Source: Stenotrophomonas sp. Marseille-Q4652
GTDB taxonomy: Bacteria > Pseudomonadota > Gammaproteobacteria > Xanthomonadales > Xanthomonadaceae
Direction of reading: 5' to 3'
Assembly (NCBI RefSeq): GCF_916618915.1
Contig: NZ_CAKAKE010000001.1
Span: 2,046,001 to 2,110,000 of the forward strand
DNA length: 64,000 nt
The notes beneath the pieces are model-generated. The model did not search any database. It saw only the letters and a list, made by a program, of their open reading frames with translations, and was not told where the DNA came from. Shown here in pieces: positions 45,593 to 55,436 of this stretch; within the stretch, counting starts at the first letter, position 1; every line of letters starts with the position of its first letter. The position numbers were made by a program, and so were the translations under genes.

Positions 45593-47403
45593 GCAGGTTG
45601 CCCTGTATTGAGTGCGTCAAGCGCGGGAGGAAGTATGAAATGAAAGGTAGCACCGCGGTCAACCTCGGCCTCGGCCCAGATGCGGCCACCGTGGCGCACC
45701 AGCACGCGGCGCACGCTGGCCAGGCCGATGCCGGTGCCGGGGTATTCGCTGGCCTTGTGCAGGCGCTGGAACACGCCGAACAGCTTGCCGGCGTAGGCCA
45801 TGTCGAAGCCGGCACCGTTGTCGCGCACGGTGAAGTGGTGGCTGCCGTCCGGCTCCCGTGAATAACCGATCTCGACCACTGCCGGGTCGCGCGCGGCGCT
45901 GTACTTGATGGCGTTGCCGAGCAGGTTCAACCACACCTGGCGCATCATGTTCTCGTCGGCCACCAGCATGGGCAGAGGCGCGATGTGCCACTCCACACGA
46001 CGCTTGGGCCCGCCGTTCTCGGCCTCGGTGGCCAGGTTGGCGTCGAGCACGGCGCGGGTGTCGGCTACCATCGACTGCATGTCCACGGCCTGCATGCGCA
46101 TGGCACCGCGGCCAAGGCGCGAGTACACCAGCAGGTCGTCGATCAAGGTCGCCATGCGCCTGGCGGAGCTGCCGATGATGTCCAAGTAATGGCGGGCCTT
46201 GTCGTCGGCGCTGTCGCCCAGGTAGGCAGCCAGCTTGTCGGCAAAGCCGCCGACGTGGCGCAGCGGCGCGCGCAGGTCGTGCGACACCGAGTACGAGAAG
46301 GCCTCCAGCTCGCGGTTGACCTCGGACAGCTGCTCCACCTTGCCCTCCAGCTGGCTGTTCAGTTCCTCCACGCGCGACATCACGGCGCGCTGCACGGTCA
46401 CGTCGCTGACGGTCATCAGCACGACCTCGTCGTCGCTGTCGGGCAGCGCCATGCGCCGTGCGTTGACCAGCATGTTGCGGACGCGGCCATCGCCACCCTC
46501 CTGTGCGAGCTCGTAGTCCCAAAGCTCGCGGCCACGCAGCAGCACGTCGGCCAGGCGCTGGCGCATCGCCGGGTCGTTCCAGATGCCCTCGCCCACCTCC
46601 TGCAACGGGTGTTGCAGCAGGTCTTCCTCGATGCCGTACAGCTCGGCAAAGGCCGGGTTGTACAACAGGATGCGCTGGTCCCGGTCCAGCAGCACGATCG
46701 GCTCGCGCACGGTCTGCAGGATGGCGTTGGCACGGGCACTGGAGCTGAGCGAGGCGCGCTCGGCGACCAGGCGGTGCTCCATCTGCCGCTTCAGAAGCCA
46801 CAGGATCAGGACCAGCAGCGCCAGCTGCAGCGCCAGTGCCGTCCACGACACCATGTTGGCCAGGCGTTGCTGGCGCTCGGCGATCGCGCTGCGCTCCTTC
46901 AGCAGGTGCTGTTCCTCGGCCTGCAGCTCCTCGATCAGCTCGCGGATCGGGTAGCGGACCGCCATCTCCTCCAGCAGCGTGCGCTGGGCTACCGGATCGC
47001 TGGTGGTGGCTATGCCGTGCAGCAAGGCCGTACGCCGCTCCAGCACCGACTCGATCCGGCCTACCCGTACCAGCTGGCGCGGATTGTCCTGCAGCAGCTG
47101 CTCGAGCTCACGCAGCACCGGTTTGATCTGCTCCGCGCGGGCGTAGCGGTCGCGTACTTCCGGGGTATCGATGCCCTTGGACAGGTTGTATGCGGCCGAC
47201 TCGGCATCGCGCACGTTGGCCTGCAATCGGTACACGGCGGTTCCCACCGCCTGCGTGTGGGTCACCCAGCCCTCCGCGTCGTCCACTTCACTGGACAGCT
47301 TGCGCAATGTCAGCGACGGCACCACCAGGATCAGGATGGCGGCCAGGCCCAGCGCGCGCAGGCGCCAACGGTCCCAGCCGTCATCGATCAAGGTCTTCTG
47401 CAT
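45589..47403 (-). CDS. Membrane sensor histidine kinase with PAS domain
   Basis: A 604-residue inner-membrane kinase. Membrane spans near 15-33 and 190-212 bracket a helical periplasmic sensor domain (CHASE3-like). A PAS domain follows (VREPIVLLDRDQRILLYN split as REPIVLLDRD and ILLYNPAFAELYG), then a coiled linker (VEELNSQLEGKVEQLSEV), the H box FSYSVSHDLRAPLRHV, and the ATPase motifs NLLGNAIKYS, DNGAGFD and GTGIGLASV. Start at the ATG 47403, preceded by GGGGAAA. First gene of a three-gene relay; the signal is unknown. Confidence 0.9.
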   Translation of the reverse strand: MQKTLIDDGWDRWRLRALGLAAILILVVPSLTLRKLSSEVDDAEGWVTHTQAVGTAVYRLQANVRDAESAAYNLSKGIDTPEVRDRYARAEQIKPVLRELEQLLQDNPRQLVRVGRIESVLERRTALLHGIATTSDPVAQRTLLEEMAVRYPIRELIEELQAEEQHLLKERSAIAERQQRLANMVSWTALALQLALLVLILWLLKRQMEHRLVAERASLSSSARANAILQTVREPIVLLDRDQRILLYNPAFAELYGIEEDLLQHPLQEVGEGIWNDPAMRQRLADVLLRGRELWDYELAQEGGDGRVRNMLVNARRMALPDSDDEVVLMTVSDVTVQRAVMSRVEELNSQLEGKVEQLSEVNRELEAFSYSVSHDLRAPLRHVGGFADKLAAYLGDSADDKARHYLDIIGSSARRMATLIDDLLVYSRLGRGAMRMQAVDMQSMVADTRAVLDANLATEAENGGPKRRVEWHIAPLPMLVADENMMRQVWLNLLGNAIKYSAARDPAVVEIGYSREPDGSHHFTVRDNGAGFDMAYAGKLFGVFQRLHKASEYPGTGIGLASVRRVLVRHGGRIWAEAEVDRGATFHFILPPALDALNTGQPA

Positions 47404-47525
47404 GCTTTCCCCTTCATTCCTGCGACAGGCCGTGGGGCACAGCATAGTGCCCCGCCACGACCGGTAAACCGGCGAGGATGGAGATCATGATGTGGGCGCC
47501 GCGTGAAGACGATCTACCGGCCGAC

Positions 47526-47552
47526 GAAAAAAGGCGCGCCATGGGCGCGCCT
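47526..47552 (-). terminator. Rho-independent terminator of the BON-domain gene
   Basis: On the minus strand AGGCGCGCCC-AT-GGCGCGCCT style arms (8-9 base pairs) are followed by a run of six T residues, 24 bases after the BON gene stop. Confidence 0.75.
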
Positions 47553-47575
47553 TCGTGTGGGGATTGCTGCGTTGA

Positions 47576-47938
47576 TCAGCGCGTGGCCTTGGTGTCCTTG
47601 GCCACGGTCAGGCCCGAGGCATCGACGTCCTTGACGCCCTTGATGCCCTTGGCAACGCTGATCGCGCGGTCATGCTCGGCCTTGGAGTCAACGGTGCCGC
47701 TCAGGGTCACCACGCCATTGACGGTTTCGACCTTGACCTCGGTGCCCGGGACGTTCTTGGTGGTCAGCAGGTCAGCCTTGACCTTGGTGGTGATCCAGGT
47801 GTCGCTCACCGGCTCCTGCGACTCCGTACGGGTGTTGTCGGTACGGGTCGGCTGGTCGTCGGCCATCACGCTGCCGGTAGCGGCCATCAGCGACAGGGCC
47901 AGGGTGGAAGCGAAAAGGGTCGAAGAGCGCTTGTTCAT
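47576..47938 (-). CDS. BON-domain periplasmic protein (OsmY-like)
   Basis: A 120-residue exported protein. Signal peptide 1-26 (ATGSVMADD), a short Thr/Asp/Arg-rich linker, then one BON domain (ITTKVKADLLTTKNVPGTEV, then VVTLSGTVDSKAEHDRAI). BON proteins bind phospholipid or the outer membrane and are often induced by osmotic or general stress. Start at the ATG 47938 with AGGAGA upstream. It has its own terminator and stands alone between the kinase cluster and gndA. Confidence 0.87.
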   Translation of the reverse strand: MNKRSSTLFASTLALSLMAATGSVMADDQPTRTDNTRTESQEPVSDTWITTKVKADLLTTKNVPGTEVKVETVNGVVTLSGTVDSKAEHDRAISVAKGIKGVKDVDASGLTVAKDTKATR

Positions 47939-48057
47939 GTTGTCTCCTGCGTTGGGTGTGGCGTCATCTTGTCCGGCCCACCATTCAAGAGACGTGGGCA
48001 CAGGATCAGCGGGCCGTGAAACATTCAGTGGCTTCTGCAGCGCATGAAGAACACCGC

Positions 48058-48969
48058 TCATGGCACGTCGGTCCGGTGCACGGCGTGGCCCCCGAAGCCG
48101 TTGCGCATCTCCGCCAGCAGCCGATCGGCAAAGGAATTTGCTTCGCGCGAGCGCAGGCGCTCCAGTAAGGAAAGAGTGAGTACCGGCGTGGACACATCCA
48201 GGTCGATGGCTTCGCGCACCGTCCAGCGGCCCTCGCCCGAGTCCGGCACGTAGGGCGCAATGCCCTGCAGGGTCGGGTTGTGCTTCAAGGCCTCGGTACC
48301 GATATCCAGCAGCCAGGAACGCACCACGCTGCCATGGCGCCAGACCTCGCCGATCTGGGCCAGGTCCAGGTTGAATTCTTGCTTCCGCTCGAGCAGGGCG
48401 AAGCCTTCGGCATAGGCCTGCATCATTCCGTACTCGATGCCGTTGTGGATCATCTTGCAGTAGTGCCCTGCCCCCAGCGGGCCAACATGGGCCCAGCCGC
48501 GGTCCGGCGCCGGTGCCAGGGTGGAAAACAGCGGATGCAGTGGCGTCACCACCGCCTCGTCACCGCCCACCATCAGGCTGTAGCCCTCGCTCAGTCCCCA
48601 GATGCCGCCGCTGGTGCCGCAATCCACGTAACGGATCCCCTGCCCGGCCAGCCGCTCGCCGCGGGCCTGGGTGTCGCGGTACCAGGAATTCCCGCCGTCG
48701 ACGACGGTGTCTCCCGGCGCCAGCCGCAGCAGGAGCTGGTCGAGCATGCCATCGACCACGGCAGACGGGATCATCAACCACACCACCCGCGGCGCCGGCA
48801 TGACCTGCAGGAGCGCATCCAGGCTGGCATGGGCGGTGATGCCATGGCCGGTCGCCTCGGCCCGGGCCGCCTCCCCGGGGTCGAACCCCTGCACGCGGTG
48901 GCCACCCAGTTGCAGGCGGCGGGCCATGTTGGCCCCCATCCGCCCGAGTCCGATCATTGCCAGTTCCAT
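48058..48969 (-). CDS. gnd: 6-phosphogluconate dehydrogenase, short (GndA/YqeC) type
   Basis: Oxidative decarboxylation of 6-phosphogluconate to ribulose-5-phosphate. The 303-residue length marks the short, usually NAD-preferring class. The Rossmann motif is MIGLGRMGANMARRL; the substrate loop is VDCGTSGGIWGLSEG (catalytic region) and the lysine/asparagine pair is in KMIHNGIEYGMM. The C-terminal helical domain is shortened relative to the 470-residue form. It overlaps the preceding exported-protein gene by 16 bases and ends the three-gene run. Confidence 0.93.
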   Translation of the reverse strand: MELAMIGLGRMGANMARRLQLGGHRVQGFDPGEAARAEATGHGITAHASLDALLQVMPAPRVVWLMIPSAVVDGMLDQLLLRLAPGDTVVDGGNSWYRDTQARGERLAGQGIRYVDCGTSGGIWGLSEGYSLMVGGDEAVVTPLHPLFSTLAPAPDRGWAHVGPLGAGHYCKMIHNGIEYGMMQAYAEGFALLERKQEFNLDLAQIGEVWRHGSVVRSWLLDIGTEALKHNPTLQGIAPYVPDSGEGRWTVREAIDLDVSTPVLTLSLLERLRSREANSFADRLLAEMRNGFGGHAVHRTDVP

Positions 48970-50231
48970 GTCCTGCCTCCTGCCTTGGAAAGGATGTGTT
49001 TCGCCGTAACCTCGCCCGTCGCCGCGCAGTCGCGCAGCCGGCGTTGAAGCCAGCGCTGGTAGAGCGTGGTGTGCAGGTTGTGCAGCGCCAGGTTGAACGA
49101 GTACGGGGTGCGCGGGTTGCGGTCCAGCAGCCGCACGACGTGGTAACCCAACGGCCTGGTGCCGAGCGGATGCACGTAGACCAGGAACTCGCGGTAAACC
49201 GGCTCATCCAGCAGGGTCTCGACCTCGACCAGCACCTCGCGCTGCTCTGGCGACAGTCCCTTGCGGGCCCAGGGCTCGCGCTCGACCAGCAGCCGTTCGA
49301 AGCGCCGCGGCCCTGGCCCAGCCAGCCTGCGTGAAAGTTCCCAGATGCGGTGGTTGAGCCGGTCGTAGTGCTCGAAGCCCCCGTGCCGCTCCAGCGCCTG
49401 CGCGGCAGCTTCGCTGACCTCGGTGACCACGAAGTTCTCGGCCTGGTTGTGGATGTCGTCCAGATGGCTGCGGTCGAACACATGCTCGATGAAACCCGGC
49501 ACGCCGATGAAGGCCTGCCGCCCCATCCGCGCGGTGCGCCGCGCCTTGCCATCGGCGAAGAACTCGCCGGCACTGCTGCCCAGCAGGATGCTGTCGGTAC
49601 GGTGCAGGGTCAGGAAGGTACCGATGGACAGCTCGCCGGGCGCGAACTCCGCGTCGAACGCGACATCGCCGTAGAGCTCGCGCTGGGTGGCCAGCTGCGC
49701 GATCTGGCGGCCGACGCCGCATTCGGATCGCACGCGGCCACTGTAGAACGCTTCCAGCGCCTGGCTGTTGCTGCCCGCCGGCTGGTAGCCGCGGCCGAAG
49801 CTGCGGAAGCGCTGCCAGCCCTTGCGCTGCGCGCCGCCCACGCCAAAGCCGATCCAGCCCAGCTGCAGCGCCGAGAAACGGTAGCCGTCATTGCCCTCCA
49901 GCGCCTGCGCCGCGCGACGCGTGGCCTGGCCCAGTTCGAACATGTAGGCACAGCGCGTTGCGGGGTGCTGCAGCAGTTCCTGCACAAGGGCCGTCTCATC
50001 GGCATCGGCCAGCGTGGAGGGGACCAGCACGCGCAGGTCACCCGCAGCATGCGCATCGGCAAGGTCTGCGCGTCGGCAGACCTCGCCCCCGACCACCTGC
50101 GGCGCGGCCACCTCGGCGGGCTCGAAGCGCCAGCCCAGGATCTGCAGCAGTTGCCGCTCGCAGCCGGCACTGGCCAGGCCGGGCAGCAACGTCAGCACTG
50201 CAACCATCGCTACGACATGACGCCGGCTCAC
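48954..50231 (-). CDS. Exported protein of unknown function
   Basis: A 425-residue protein that I do not recognise. A signal peptide (about 1-22, PGLASAGC) is followed by a long soluble region with several cysteines (CERQ, CRRAD, RCAYMF, ECGVG) and a Tyr/Arg-rich C-terminal half (DRSHLDDIHNQAEN, YVHPLGTRPLGYHVV, LALHNLHTTLYQRW). The start GTG at 50231 overlaps the stop of the DUF2242 lipoprotein gene (GTGA), and its own end overlaps gnd, so all three are likely translated as one unit. Envelope location is inferred. Confidence 0.75.
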   Translation of the reverse strand: MSRRHVVAMVAVLTLLPGLASAGCERQLLQILGWRFEPAEVAAPQVVGGEVCRRADLADAHAAGDLRVLVPSTLADADETALVQELLQHPATRCAYMFELGQATRRAAQALEGNDGYRFSALQLGWIGFGVGGAQRKGWQRFRSFGRGYQPAGSNSQALEAFYSGRVRSECGVGRQIAQLATQRELYGDVAFDAEFAPGELSIGTFLTLHRTDSILLGSSAGEFFADGKARRTARMGRQAFIGVPGFIEHVFDRSHLDDIHNQAENFVVTEVSEAAAQALERHGGFEHYDRLNHRIWELSRRLAGPGPRRFERLLVEREPWARKGLSPEQREVLVEVETLLDEPVYREFLVYVHPLGTRPLGYHVVRLLDRNPRTPYSFNLALHNLHTTLYQRWLQRRLRDCAATGEVTAKHILSKAGGRTWNWQ

Positions 50232-50785
50232 TCCTGCTCCATCGGTTCCTGCCCGCCCATCGCGTCATCCGTGGACGGGCCGCGCAGGTAGTACTGCAGG
50301 CGACCGAAGAAGCGCTGGTAGAACGGGGTCTCGGTGACCGTGCTGCTGGCAATGCGCACGAGCGAATCCTCGCTGCTGCCGAAGGGCAGCGATACCGAAC
50401 CCAGCGCGCCAACGCCGACACTGGCCGAGGTCGGGCTCTTCTTCAGGGCATAGCGGTCCTGCACCGCGCTGGCGAATACCAGCGCACCACTGCCCTGCGC
50501 CGCACAGGAAACGCGCAGCACCAGTTGCTCGTGCTGCTCGTCGCGCGGCTGGAAGTTCTTGCTGCCTTCCACCATCGCCGCATCGGCGCGGGTGATGGCA
50601 TAACCCTCGCCCAGCAGGGTGCGGCGTGCGGCCTCGCAGGCCTGTCCCGGACTGGCGGCCACCAACCGCGAGTAAGTGTCGCCGGCATCGAAGGATTCGC
50701 GCAGCAGCGTGCTGTCGGCGGCGCGGCCGCCGCAGCCGCTCGCGACGACGGCCAGCATGGCCCACAGTGGGACGGACTTGTTCAT
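50228..50785 (-). CDS. DUF2242-like lipoprotein
   Basis: A 185-residue predicted lipoprotein; the signal peptide ends in VASGC (Cys18), a standard lipobox. The body has the pattern PGQACEAARRTLLGEGYAI, VEGSKNFQPRDEQHEQL and a later FYQRFFGRLQYYL, which I read as DUF2242; no function is known. First gene of the run with the 425-residue exported protein and gnd. Start ATG 50785. Confidence 0.75.
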   Translation of the reverse strand: MNKSVPLWAMLAVVASGCGGRAADSTLLRESFDAGDTYSRLVAASPGQACEAARRTLLGEGYAITRADAAMVEGSKNFQPRDEQHEQLVLRVSCAAQGSGALVFASAVQDRYALKKSPTSASVGVGALGSVSLPFGSSEDSLVRIASSTVTETPFYQRFFGRLQYYLRGPSTDDAMGGQEPMEQE

Positions 50786-50849
50786 GGCAGGGCCCGGCAG
50801 GGGAAACCGCCTGACCATAGCGCCGCCGTTGTAAGGGCCGGGTCTAAAT

Positions 50850-50879
50850 GCGAAGGGCCGGCAGATGCCGGCCCTTCGC
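50850..50879 (-). terminator. Perfect 14-bp hairpin after prc
   Basis: GCGAAGGGCCGGCA and TGCCGGCCCTTCGC form a perfect 14-base-pair stem with a two-base loop, 22 bases after the prc stop. On the minus strand it is followed by ATTTAG, a weak T tract. Confidence 0.65.
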
Positions 50880-50900
50880 GGGTTGCGTTGGCAGAAGCCT

Positions 50901-53075
50901 TCAGTCGGCCCAGCGGCCGACGCCGGTGGACTGCGGCAGTACCTGCGCCGACAGCGGGCGGTCAGCCTCGAGCAGGTTCACCGCATCGGCCAGGATCGCG
51001 GCCGACTCACGCAGCAGCGGGTCCGGGCGCTTCTCGGCAGCCTTCTCACGGGCGGCATCCTTGACGATGTCGCGCTCGTTGCCGGTCAGGCCGTCATCGC
51101 TGTCCTCGGCCAGCGGGTCCAGGGCCAGGCCCAGCTGCTTGCGGATTTCCTGCCGTTCCTTGCGCTGCTTTTCCTGGCGCTCGCGCTCGGCGCGGCGTTC
51201 CGCCTCGTTGAGCGATACCGCCTTCTTGGCCGCCTCGGCGCGGAACTGCTGCACATCCTCGTTCCACCACTTGAACTCCACGTCCTCGGCAACGCGGCTC
51301 CTGTGGCGGGTTTCCAGCTTGGGCAGCAGCGGCGCGAAGTTGCCGTAGCGGGTATGAGGAACCGCGGCGATGCGGGTCCACGGCAGCGCGTTGTCGTAGG
51401 TGCTCTCGCCGAACTCGCTGGCGTCCACGCTGGCCGGGAACGCCAGGTCCGGCACCACGCCCTTGTGCTGGGTGCTGCTGCCGCTGACGCGGAAGAACTG
51501 GGCGATGGTCAGCTTGACCTGGCCAAATCGCTGCTTCTCGCTGGCCGGCCAGCGGTCCAGGTCGACGATGTTCTGCACCGTGCCCTTGCCGAAGGTGGTC
51601 TCGCCAATCACCAGGCCACGGCCGTAGTCCTGGATGGCGCCGGCAAAGATTTCCGACGCCGAGGCCGAACCGCGGTTGATGAGCACCGCCAACGGACCAT
51701 CCCAGGCGACATCCTGGTTGCGGTCGCTGTTGACGGTGACGCGGCCGCCGGATTCGCGGACCTGCACAACCGGGCCCTGCTCGATGAACAGGCCGGTCAG
51801 TTCGATCGCCTCGTCCAGCGAGCCGCCGCCGTTGTTGCGCAGGTCCAGCACCACGCCGTCGAGCTTGTCGGCCTTGAAGCCGGCCAGCAGCTTGGCCACG
51901 TCACGCGTGGCCGAGGCGTAGTCGGTGGCGTTGCGGCGACGGCCCTCGAAATCCTGGTAGAAGGTCGGCAGCTTGATGATGCCGATGCGGCGCTCGGGCT
52001 CGCCGGCGGCGCCGGGCAGGGTCATGGTCTCGCCCTTGGCGGCCTGCTCGGCCAGGCGCACCTTCTGCCGGGTCAGGGTGACGTGGTGGTGCTTGCCGTC
52101 CACGCCTTCCTCGGCCGGGATGAATTCCAGCCGCACCTGGGTGTCCTTCTTGCCGCGGATCTTGGCCACGACGTCGTCGATGCGCCAGCCGATCACGTCC
52201 TCGACCGGACCGGACTTGCCCTGGCCGACGCCGACGATGCGGTCACCCGGCTTGAGCGTGCCGTCCAGCGCGGCCGGGCCACCGGCGATGATCTCGCGGA
52301 TCACGACCATGTCGTCCTGGCGCTGCAGTTGCGCGCCAATGCCTTCCAGCGACAGCGACATGGCCTGGTTGAAGTTCTCGGCGGTGCGCGGGGTGAAGTA
52401 GTCGGTGTGCGGATCGACCGCGCTGGTATAGGAGTTGAGGAAGAACGAGAACACGTCCTCGCCCTTGAGCTCGCCTACCGACTTGAGCAGCGTGGCGTAG
52501 CGCTTGTCCAGGGTCTTGCGGATCTCGGCGGCAGGCTTGCCGGCCAGCTTCAGCCGCAGCCAGTCGTTCTTGACCGACTTGCGCCACAGCTCGTTGAGCT
52601 CGGCATCGCTGGCCGCCCAGGCGACGTCCTTGCGGTCGTAGGCGAAAGTTTCATCGCGGGAGAAATCTGGTTCCTGCTTCAGCAACTGGCGCGCATAACC
52701 GATGCGTTGCTCCACGCGCTGGCGGTAGACGGCGAAGATCTCGAACGCCGGATCCAGCTCCCCGCCGCGGATCGCGCCGGCGATGCCGGCCTTGAACGGC
52801 TCGAAGCGGGTGATGTCGGCCTGGGTGAAGAACTGCTTGCCACCGTCCAGCGACTCCAGGTAGCGCTTGAACACGTCCTGCGAGGTCTCCGCGTCCAGCG
52901 CGCGCGGCCGGTAGGCGTAGCGGCTGTCGGAGAGCAACCCGTACACCAGCTTGGCCGTCGTCGCCTGGTCCGCCGTCGCTGCCGAAGGCAGCAAGGGGGT
53001 ATCGGCGCGCGCCAGCAGCGCGACCGGCGCCGACAGCGCGAAAGCCAGCAGGAAGGCGGGGACTCTGTAGTTCAT
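50901..53075 (-). CDS. prc: Carboxy-terminal processing protease Prc/Tsp
   Basis: Periplasmic serine protease of 724 residues that degrades tagged proteins and trims envelope enzymes such as lytic enzymes and PBP3. Signal peptide 1-24 (LLARADT), N-terminal helical domain, PDZ domain (about 235-330, EGIGAQL and PGDRIVGVG), then the S41 domain with the catalytic dyad Ser472 (NRGSASASEIFAG) and Lys497 (GETTFGKGTVQ), 25 residues apart as in E. coli Tsp. The charged C-terminal DUF3340-like region is complete. It stands alone with its own terminator. Confidence 0.96.
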   Translation of the reverse strand: MNYRVPAFLLAFALSAPVALLARADTPLLPSAATADQATTAKLVYGLLSDSRYAYRPRALDAETSQDVFKRYLESLDGGKQFFTQADITRFEPFKAGIAGAIRGGELDPAFEIFAVYRQRVEQRIGYARQLLKQEPDFSRDETFAYDRKDVAWAASDAELNELWRKSVKNDWLRLKLAGKPAAEIRKTLDKRYATLLKSVGELKGEDVFSFFLNSYTSAVDPHTDYFTPRTAENFNQAMSLSLEGIGAQLQRQDDMVVIREIIAGGPAALDGTLKPGDRIVGVGQGKSGPVEDVIGWRIDDVVAKIRGKKDTQVRLEFIPAEEGVDGKHHHVTLTRQKVRLAEQAAKGETMTLPGAAGEPERRIGIIKLPTFYQDFEGRRRNATDYASATRDVAKLLAGFKADKLDGVVLDLRNNGGGSLDEAIELTGLFIEQGPVVQVRESGGRVTVNSDRNQDVAWDGPLAVLINRGSASASEIFAGAIQDYGRGLVIGETTFGKGTVQNIVDLDRWPASEKQRFGQVKLTIAQFFRVSGSSTQHKGVVPDLAFPASVDASEFGESTYDNALPWTRIAAVPHTRYGNFAPLLPKLETRHRSRVAEDVEFKWWNEDVQQFRAEAAKKAVSLNEAERRAERERQEKQRKERQEIRKQLGLALDPLAEDSDDGLTGNERDIVKDAAREKAAEKRPDPLLRESAAILADAVNLLEADRPLSAQVLPQSTGVGRWAD

Positions 53076-53252
53076 TGCGTACTCTGGGCACCTGGCCGGA
53101 AGGGTGAGACTGCGTGGAACTGTGACATCCGGACAGTGCCGAAAGTTGCGGCACTTGTCATCCGGATACCCAGCCTAGCGGCCAGCCCGTAGTGAATTGT
53201 GAATCGATGCGGCACGCCGGGCGGCCGTACGCCGCCGCCCGGTACCGTGGGC

Positions 53253-54269
53253 TCAGCCGGCGACGCCGGCGCCTGCCGCCTGGCGGTCTGCGTGGTAGGA
53301 CGAACGTACCATCGGCCCGGAAGCGACATGGCTGAAGCCCAGCGCGTTGCCGTACTCCTCCAGTTCCTTGTATTCCTCCGGCGTCCAGTAGCGCAGCACC
53401 GGGTGGTGGTGTGCGGTCGGCTGCAGGTACTGGCCGATGGTGACCATGTCCACGTCGTGCGCGCGCAGGTCGCGCAGGGTCGCCTGCACCTGTTCCATGG
53501 TCTCGCCCAGGCCGAGCATGATCCCGGACTTGGTGGCGATGGCCGGGTGCTGGGCCTTGAAGTTCTTCAGCAGCGTCAGCGACCACTGGTAGTCCGCGCC
53601 CGGACGTACGTTGCGGTACAGGTCCGGCACGGTCTCGATGTTGTGGTTGAACACGTCCGGCGGGTTCTGCGCCAGGATCTCCAGCGCGCGCTCCATGCGG
53701 CCCTTGCCGCGGAAGTCCGGGGTCAGGATCTCGATGCGGGTGCCGGGCGACCTGTCGCGGATCGCCGCGATGCAGTCGACGAAATGCTGGGCGCCGCCGT
53801 CGCGCAGGTCATCGCGGTCGACGCTGGTGACCACGACGTACTTCAGGCCCATGTCGGCCACGGTCTGCGCCAGCGAGGCCGGTTCGTTGGCATCCGGCGG
53901 CTTGGGCCGGCCGTGGGCCACGTCGCAGAACGAGCAACGGCGGGTGCAGACCTCGCCCAGGATCATGAAGGTGGCAGTGCCGTGGCCGAAGCATTCGTGG
54001 ATGTTCGGGCAGCTGGCCTCCTCGCACACGGTCACCAGGCGGTTCTCGCGCAGCTTGGCCTTGAGGTTGGCCACGGCGTTGCCGGACGGGATGCGCACGC
54101 GGATCCACGAGGGCTTGCGCAGCACCGGCGCGTCGGCGAACTGGACCGGCGAGCGGTTGATCTTGTCCCCGCCCAGCTGCTTCACGCCCGCCTGCAGCGG
54201 CGCGGTGGCGGTCGGGGAATCGCCCTGCACGACCTGCAGGGGAATGGCACGGGTGGTGGATTCGGTCAT
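53253..54269 (-). CDS. lipA: Lipoyl synthase
   Basis: Radical-SAM enzyme that inserts two sulfurs into octanoyl groups on lipoate-dependent enzymes. The 338-residue protein has both cluster sites: the auxiliary [12 protein letters not shown] and the radical-[11 protein letters not shown], plus the C-terminal RSSYHAD serine ligand. It follows lipB by 16 bases in the ybeD-lipB-lipA operon. Confidence 0.97.
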   Translation of the reverse strand: MTESTTRAIPLQVVQGDSPTATAPLQAGVKQLGGDKINRSPVQFADAPVLRKPSWIRVRIPSGNAVANLKAKLRENRLVTVCEEASCPNIHECFGHGTATFMILGEVCTRRCSFCDVAHGRPKPPDANEPASLAQTVADMGLKYVVVTSVDRDDLRDGGAQHFVDCIAAIRDRSPGTRIEILTPDFRGKGRMERALEILAQNPPDVFNHNIETVPDLYRNVRPGADYQWSLTLLKNFKAQHPAIATKSGIMLGLGETMEQVQATLRDLRAHDVDMVTIGQYLQPTAHHHPVLRYWTPEEYKELEEYGNALGFSHVASGPMVRSSYHADRQAAGAGVAG

Positions 54270-54285
54270 GGTGTGCTCGACGGCA

Positions 54286-54963
54286 TCACGCCGCGGGAGT
54301 GAGATCGGGCAGGCCGGCGTCGGCCCGCAGTTCCAGCCCGAACTGGCTGGCGAGGTGGGCCAGCAGCACCGGCTTGACGGCGTCCAGCCCCGAGGGACCG
54401 CCCAAGTCTAGCACCGAGGTCACCTGCAGGCCCTGGTAGCCGCAGGGGTTGATGCGGTGGAACGGCTCCAGGTCCATGGCCACGTTGAAGGCCAGGCCGT
54501 GGAAGCTGCAGCCGCGGCGCACGCGGATGCCCAGCGCGGCGATCTTGGCGCCACCCACGTACACGCCCGGCGCGCCTTCGAGCCGTTGAGCGCCAATGTT
54601 CCATTCGTCCAGGGTGTCGATGATCGCCTGCTCGATCCTGCACACGTAATCACGCACGCCGATGCCGAGCCGGCGCAGCTCCAGCAGCGGATAGACCACG
54701 ATCTGGCCGGGGCCGTGGTAGGTCACCTGGCCGCCCCGGTCCACGTGCAGCACCGGGATGTCGCCCGGCGCCAGCACGTGCTCTTCCTTTCCGGCCTGGC
54801 CGAGGGTGAACACCGGATCGTGCTCGACCACCCACAGCTCGTCGGTGGTGGCGTCATTGCGGGCATCGGTGAACCGCTGCATCGCCCGCCACACCGGCTC
54901 GTAGGGCTGGCGGCCCAGGTCGCGGACCACGGCCTGCGCGGCCGTGGCGGTCACAGCGTCCAC
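54286..54963 (-). CDS. lipB: Octanoyltransferase LipB
   Basis: Moves octanoate from acyl carrier protein to lipoyl domains, making the substrate for LipA. The 225-residue protein contains [33 protein letters not shown] with the catalytic lysine, and [12 protein letters not shown] with the catalytic cysteine. It overlaps the end of ybeD by 13 bases. Confidence 0.97.
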   Translation of the reverse strand: MDAVTATAAQAVVRDLGRQPYEPVWRAMQRFTDARNDATTDELWVVEHDPVFTLGQAGKEEHVLAPGDIPVLHVDRGGQVTYHGPGQIVVYPLLELRRLGIGVRDYVCRIEQAIIDTLDEWNIGAQRLEGAPGVYVGGAKIAALGIRVRRGCSFHGLAFNVAMDLEPFHRINPCGYQGLQVTSVLDLGGPSGLDAVKPVLLAHLASQFGLELRADAGLPDLTPAA

Positions 54964-55229
54964 TTCACTTCCGGGTGGTCACGCAGCACCACGTGCGCGG
55001 CGTCGTACTGCGCGCGGCTCTCGGCGTGGAACGCGATGCGGACCGACACGTACTTGCCGTTGCTGGAGTGCTTCCAGGTGATGTGCTCGTGCCGCACCTG
55101 CACGCCGGCGGTTTCCAGCAGCCGGGGCAGTTCGGTTTCCAGTCCGATGCCGGCCGTGCCCATGGCACTGAGCTCGAACACACCGGGGAACTGGAAGCCG
55201 TGATCGGGGTTGTCGGACTTGATTTCCAT
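54951..55229 (-). CDS. ybeD: DUF493 (YbeD-like) protein
   Basis: A 92-residue ferredoxin-like-fold protein ([39 protein letters not shown]). Function unknown, but it is commonly encoded just before lipB, as here, and in many bacteria between dacC and lipB. First gene of the ybeD-lipB-lipA operon. Confidence 0.93.
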   Translation of the reverse strand: MEIKSDNPDHGFQFPGVFELSAMGTAGIGLETELPRLLETAGVQVRHEHITWKHSSNGKYVSVRIAFHAESRAQYDAAHVVLRDHPEVKWTL

Positions 55230-55436
55230 CGCCCCATTATCGGGCCGGGCCGGGGCAAACCCAAGTGCGCCCGGCGCTCTGCGACAGGGCTTTCACCCGC
55301 GGGCAAGGATCCTGCATGGGCGCAAGCGCACCCGCACGCCGCCGGCAACGCTGCGGTGCACAGGCGCGGCGACTGCCCGGCGTCCCCAGCGGATATGCTG
55401 CGCGGCGCCGCCCCTCCCCCAAGCACGGAAGCCCCG

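Noticed and set aside
50865..53192. Plus-strand frame of 775 codons opposite prc
   Set aside because: Antisense shadow of a complete Prc protease with PDZ domain and catalytic dyad; no signal peptide, ribosome binding site or domain of its own.
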